In this document: positions 13,111 to 15,435 of the stretch, one piece after another
Numbering within the stretch: position 1 is the stretch's first letter
How the letters are laid out: every line of letters starts with the position of its first letter
Assembly: GCA_033720735.1 (NCBI GenBank)
Contig: JAWWBX010000080.1
Coordinates: 1-15,435 of the forward strand
Length of the DNA: 15,435 bases
Source of the DNA: B8-G4 sp033720735
GTDB lineage: Bacteria; Bacteroidota; Bacteroidia; Chitinophagales; Saprospiraceae
Direction of reading: 5' to 3'
Notes under the pieces: generated by a model
Databases searched by the model: none
What the model was told of the DNA's origin: nothing
The model's input: the letters and a program-made list of their open reading frames with translations, nothing else
Position numbers and translations under genes: made by a program

Positions 13111-14500
13111 CTTCCTCTCTTTTAATGATCTGAGCGGTCAGCTCGCCCTCGGAAACGATACGGTTGCCGACATAAGCAGTGCCAAACATATGGCAGATGC
13201 CGCGCCTGACAGGCGAAAGTAACTCCATTTTCAGAATCAGGGTATCCCCCGGGACCACCTTGGCTTTAAACTTGGCGTGTTCGATCTTGATGAAATACGT
13301 ATCCCAGTTTTCAGGGTCCGGGACCTGTGACAAGACAAAGACGCCTCCCACCTGTGCCAGTGCTTCCATCTGCAGAACACCCGGAAATACCGGATTGTTG
13401 GGGAAGTGACCCTGGAAAAAAGCCTCGTTAAAGGTGACATTCTTGACGCCCACTACGTGTGAATCACTCAGCTCTACGACCTTGTCAACCAGCAGGAACG
13501 GATAGCGGTGCGGCAGCAGGCGCTTGATCCCGATCACATCGTAGATGGGTGCCTGATCCGGATCGATCTTCGGTTTACCCCGCAGCTTGCGCTGCTCGAT
13601 GTACTTGCGCTTGAGGACCTTGGCAAATTCGATATTGGCCGTGTGTCCTGGCTTGGTCGCGACGATCTTGCCTTTGATCTGTCGTCCAATCAGTGCGAGA
13701 TCACCCACGATGTCCAGCAGCTTGTGTCTGGCCGGCTCGTTTTCGAAATGGAGATCCGTCGTATTGAGGATCCCTTCCTTCTCGACCTTGACACTATTCT
13801 TGTTCAATTTGCGTGCGAGTTTCTCGAGCTCTTCGTGATCCATCAATCGGTCTACGATGACGATCGCGTTGGCGAGGTCCCCACCCTTGATCAGGTTCTG
13901 GCTGAGCAACTGGTCCAGCTCACGGAGAAAGACGAAGGTGCGGCAAGGCGCGATCTCCTCCACAAAGTTGTTGATGCCTTTGAGGCTCGCGTACTGATGT
14001 CCCAGGATCGGCGAATTGAAATCGATCAGTGCGGTCACCTCAAAATGCTTGCTCGGCAGGGCCAGCAGCTCGGTTCCGGTGACCTCATCCACATAGCTGA
14101 TCGGTTCCATGATCTCGAAGTACTCGCGGTCTTCATCGAGTTCCTCGAGGCCGGCCTCCTGCAATTTCTCCACAAACGGCTGGGCACTGCCATCCATGAT
14201 CGGCACTTCGGGACCATCGATCTCGATCAGCACATTATCGATCGACATTCCGAGCAAGGCAGATAGCGCGTGCTCCACAGTGCTGACCTGGGCATTCCCT
14301 TGCTTGATGGTGGTTCCGCGGTTGGTCGATACGACCTTGCTCACATCAGCCAGGAGTACGGGTGCATCGGCCAGGTCTACCCGCTGGAACTTGATCCCAT
14401 GATTGGCCGGAGCGGGTTTAAACGTCATCGTTACCTCCTTGCCACTGTGCAGTCCCACACCGTGCAGCGAAACCGGGTTGATGATCGTCCTTTGCTTCAT
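13085..14500 (-). CDS. lpxC-fabZ: Bifunctional UDP-3-O-acyl-N-acetylglucosamine deacetylase / 3-hydroxyacyl-ACP dehydratase (LpxC-FabZ fusion)
   Basis: The 471-residue protein joins two enzymes. Residues 1-305 are LpxC, the zinc deacetylase and committed step of lipid A synthesis: STVEHALSAL holds zinc ligand His77 after Glu76, HKLLDIVGD holds His259 and Asp263, and KPGHTAN holds His286. Residues about 318-465 are FabZ, the beta-hydroxyacyl-ACP dehydratase of fatty acid synthesis, with LPHRYPFLLVD (His331), GHFPNNPVFPGVLQMEALAQ split as GHFPNNPVFPG and VLQMEALAQ (Glu379), and the hot-dog fold. All catalytic residues are present in both halves. I chose ATG at 14500 because LpxC proteins start MKQxTI; the frame extends to an ATG at 14587, which would overlap lpxD by 50 bp with unrelated sequence. 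The fusion is characteristic of Bacteroidota and places two enzymes competing for hydroxyacyl-ACP in one chain. Confidence 0.97.
   Translation of the reverse strand: MKQRTIINPVSLHGVGLHSGKEVTMTFKPAPANHGIKFQRVDLADAPVLLADVSKVVSTNRGTTIKQGNAQVSTVEHALSALLGMSIDNVLIEIDGPEVPIMDGSAQPFVEKLQEAGLEELDEDREYFEIMEPISYVDEVTGTELLALPSKHFEVTALIDFNSPILGHQYASLKGINNFVEEIAPCRTFVFLRELDQLLSQNLIKGGDLANAIVIVDRLMDHEELEKLARKLNKNSVKVEKEGILNTTDLHFENEPARHKLLDIVGDLALIGRQIKGKIVATKPGHTANIEFAKVLKRKYIEQRKLRGKPKIDPDQAPIYDVIGIKRLLPHRYPFLLVDKVVELSDSHVVGVKNVTFNEAFFQGHFPNNPVFPGVLQMEALAQVGGVFVLSQVPDPENWDTYFIKIEHAKFKAKVVPGDTLILKMELLSPVRRGICHMFGTAYVGNRIVSEGELTAQIIKREEDEHRPSKG
13111..13123 (-). promoter_or_regulatory. Purine-rich ribosome-binding stretch of lpxA
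   Basis: On the minus strand AAAAGAGAGGAAG immediately precedes the lpxA ATG. It lies inside the 3' end of lpxC-fabZ, where the same bases encode KREED. Bacteroidota often lack Shine-Dalgarno sites, so this A-rich and GAGG-containing stretch is more marked than before the other genes in the run, and it supports the ATG at 13110 as the start. Confidence 0.35.
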
Positions 14501-14537
14501 ACGTCTTTTCTTGTCGGGGTGGTTGCGATCGCTCTGC

Positions 14538-15435
14538 TCAGGCCTTGTCGCCATCCAGCCGCCTGATTGTCTTTTCCAGCTCGGCAATCTTGTGCTGGAG
14601 CTCCGGCAGCCGGCGGAAGACCGCGTATGCTTTCAGATAGTCCATGTAGTCGAGGGCCGGCGACCCATACAGCCGGGCACCTGGTTCTTTCACGCTGGCC
14701 GCAATGCCGGATTGCGCCTGGATCTGGGCATTGTCAGCGACCTGGATGTGACCGACAAAGCCGGCCTGTCCGCCCACCAGGACGTTCTTGCCAATCTTGG
14801 TCGATCCGGCGACACCCGCCTGGGCGGCCATGGCCGAGTTTTCGCCGATCTCCACGTTGTGCGCAATCTGGATCAGGTTGTCAAGCTTGGCACCCTGCCT
14901 GATCACGGTCGACCCCATGGTCGCCCGGTCGATCACAGTATTGGCACCTATTTCCACCTCGTCTTCGATCACGACATTGCCGACCTGAGCGATCTTGGAG
15001 AACGCCCCATTCTCGGCTCTGGCAAACCCGAACCCGTCGCTGCCGATCACCGTATTGGCATGGACCACAACCCGGGCACCGATCACACAATGGTGATAGA
15101 TCCTGACGCCCGGGTACAACTGCGTCTCCGAGCCGATCCTGACCTCCTGGCCAACAAAGACCTGGGCGTGCAGACGCGCGCGGCTGCCAACTCTGGCGCC
15201 AGCGCTGACCACGGCGAACGGGCCAATCGACACATCGTCGCCAATCACTGCCTCCGGATGCACGTATGCGAGCGGTGAGATCCCCGCCTCCAGTCCTTCA
15301 TCGATCTTGAGTTTGTCGAGCAGGATCCCGAGCGACTCGTATACATCATCGACCCGTATCAATGTGGGGGTAATGGCTGTGCGCGGGGTGAACGATTTGT
15401 CGACCAACAGTACAGACGCCCGTGTTTCGTACACA
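14538..15435 (-). CDS. lpxD: UDP-3-O-acylglucosamine N-acyltransferase, 5' end cut by window
   Basis: The 298 residues visible carry the end of the N-terminal uridine-binding domain (SVLLVDKSF, LIRVDDVYESLGILL), the hexapeptide beta-helix from about residue 56 to 250, and a C-terminal helix (LPELQHKIAELEKTIRRL). LpxD adds the second, N-linked hydroxyacyl chain in lipid A synthesis. IAHNVEIG contains the catalytic His (visible residue 192, corresponding to His239 of E. coli), and GFGFA is the conserved loop. That offset of 47 indicates about 47 residues missing beyond the right edge. A GTG at 15434 is not the real start, because it falls inside the conserved YETRAS region. The stop lies 37 bp before the lpxC-fabZ ATG, so the genes are very likely one operon. 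Confidence 0.96.
   Translation of the reverse strand, partial: VYETRASVLLVDKSFTPRTAITPTLIRVDDVYESLGILLDKLKIDEGLEAGISPLAYVHPEAVIGDDVSIGPFAVVSAGARVGSRARLHAQVFVGQEVRIGSETQLYPGVRIYHHCVIGARVVVHANTVIGSDGFGFARAENGAFSKIAQVGNVVIEDEVEIGANTVIDRATMGSTVIRQGAKLDNLIQIAHNVEIGENSAMAAQAGVAGSTKIGKNVLVGGQAGFVGHIQVADNAQIQAQSGIAASVKEPGARLYGSPALDYMDYLKAYAVFRRLPELQHKIAELEKTIRRLDGDKA

Noticed and set aside
14501..14587. Extended N-terminus of LpxC-FabZ from the ATG at 14587
   Set aside because: It would overlap lpxD by 50 bp and add residues unlike any LpxC, while MKQRTI at 14500 is the family's usual beginning.
15432..15434. GTG as the start of lpxD
   Set aside because: The codon falls inside the conserved LpxD N-terminal domain, and the alignment offset shows about 47 residues lying outside the window.

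Overview
The window looks like a chromosomal stretch from a moderately GC-rich member of the Bacteroidota, possibly Saprospiria-like. Grounds: the LpxC-FabZ fusion protein typical of that phylum, an alaS / M23 peptidase / MerR neighbourhood, a DUF3667-type membrane protein, a small two-helix protein and a lipoprotein of kinds I associate with the phylum, and two exact TAnnTTTG promoter boxes of the Bacteroidota type. The class-level placement is inference. I see no tRNA, rRNA, CRISPR array, transposase or phage gene.

Layout. (1) 1-3264, minus strand: a compact four-gene run read right to left: a small two-helix membrane protein, a Gfo/Idh/MocA oxidoreductase, a lipoprotein, and a polyprenyl-phosphate sugar transferase that runs off the left edge. 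This points to surface polysaccharide or cell-envelope work. (2) 3358-5997, plus: a secreted M14-type zinc peptidase with a C-terminal amidotransferase-like domain, divergent from block 1. The roughly 90-bp gap between them holds an 8-bp-arm inverted repeat. (3) 5998-6368: a gene-free gap between convergent genes, filled with degenerate tandem units built around a CGGGCTGAAGCCCG palindrome. (4) 6369-8999, minus: alanyl-tRNA synthetase. (5) 9243-11724, plus: a membrane-anchored M23 peptidase with a good promoter and a leader hairpin, an overlapping DUF3667-type membrane protein, and a MerR-family regulator with dyads around its start. (6) 11706-15435, minus: lpxD (5' part cut off), lpxC-fabZ, lpxA and a small orphan ABC ATPase, which overlaps the MerR gene tail to tail.

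How the genes work together. LpxA, LpxC and LpxD carry out the first three steps of lipid A synthesis. FabZ, fused to LpxC, makes the enoyl-ACP precursors that compete for the same hydroxyacyl-ACP pool. The left operon may supply or attach surface sugars. The two peptidases act in or beyond the periplasm, M23 on peptidoglycan or as a scaffold and M14 on peptides. Most of the window therefore concerns the envelope, with alaS as a housekeeping gene between. No clear novel defence or mobile system is present. The best leads are the palindromic repeat array, the leader hairpin and dyads, the ABC ATPase with altered Q- and H-loops, and the GnnA-like oxidoreductase.
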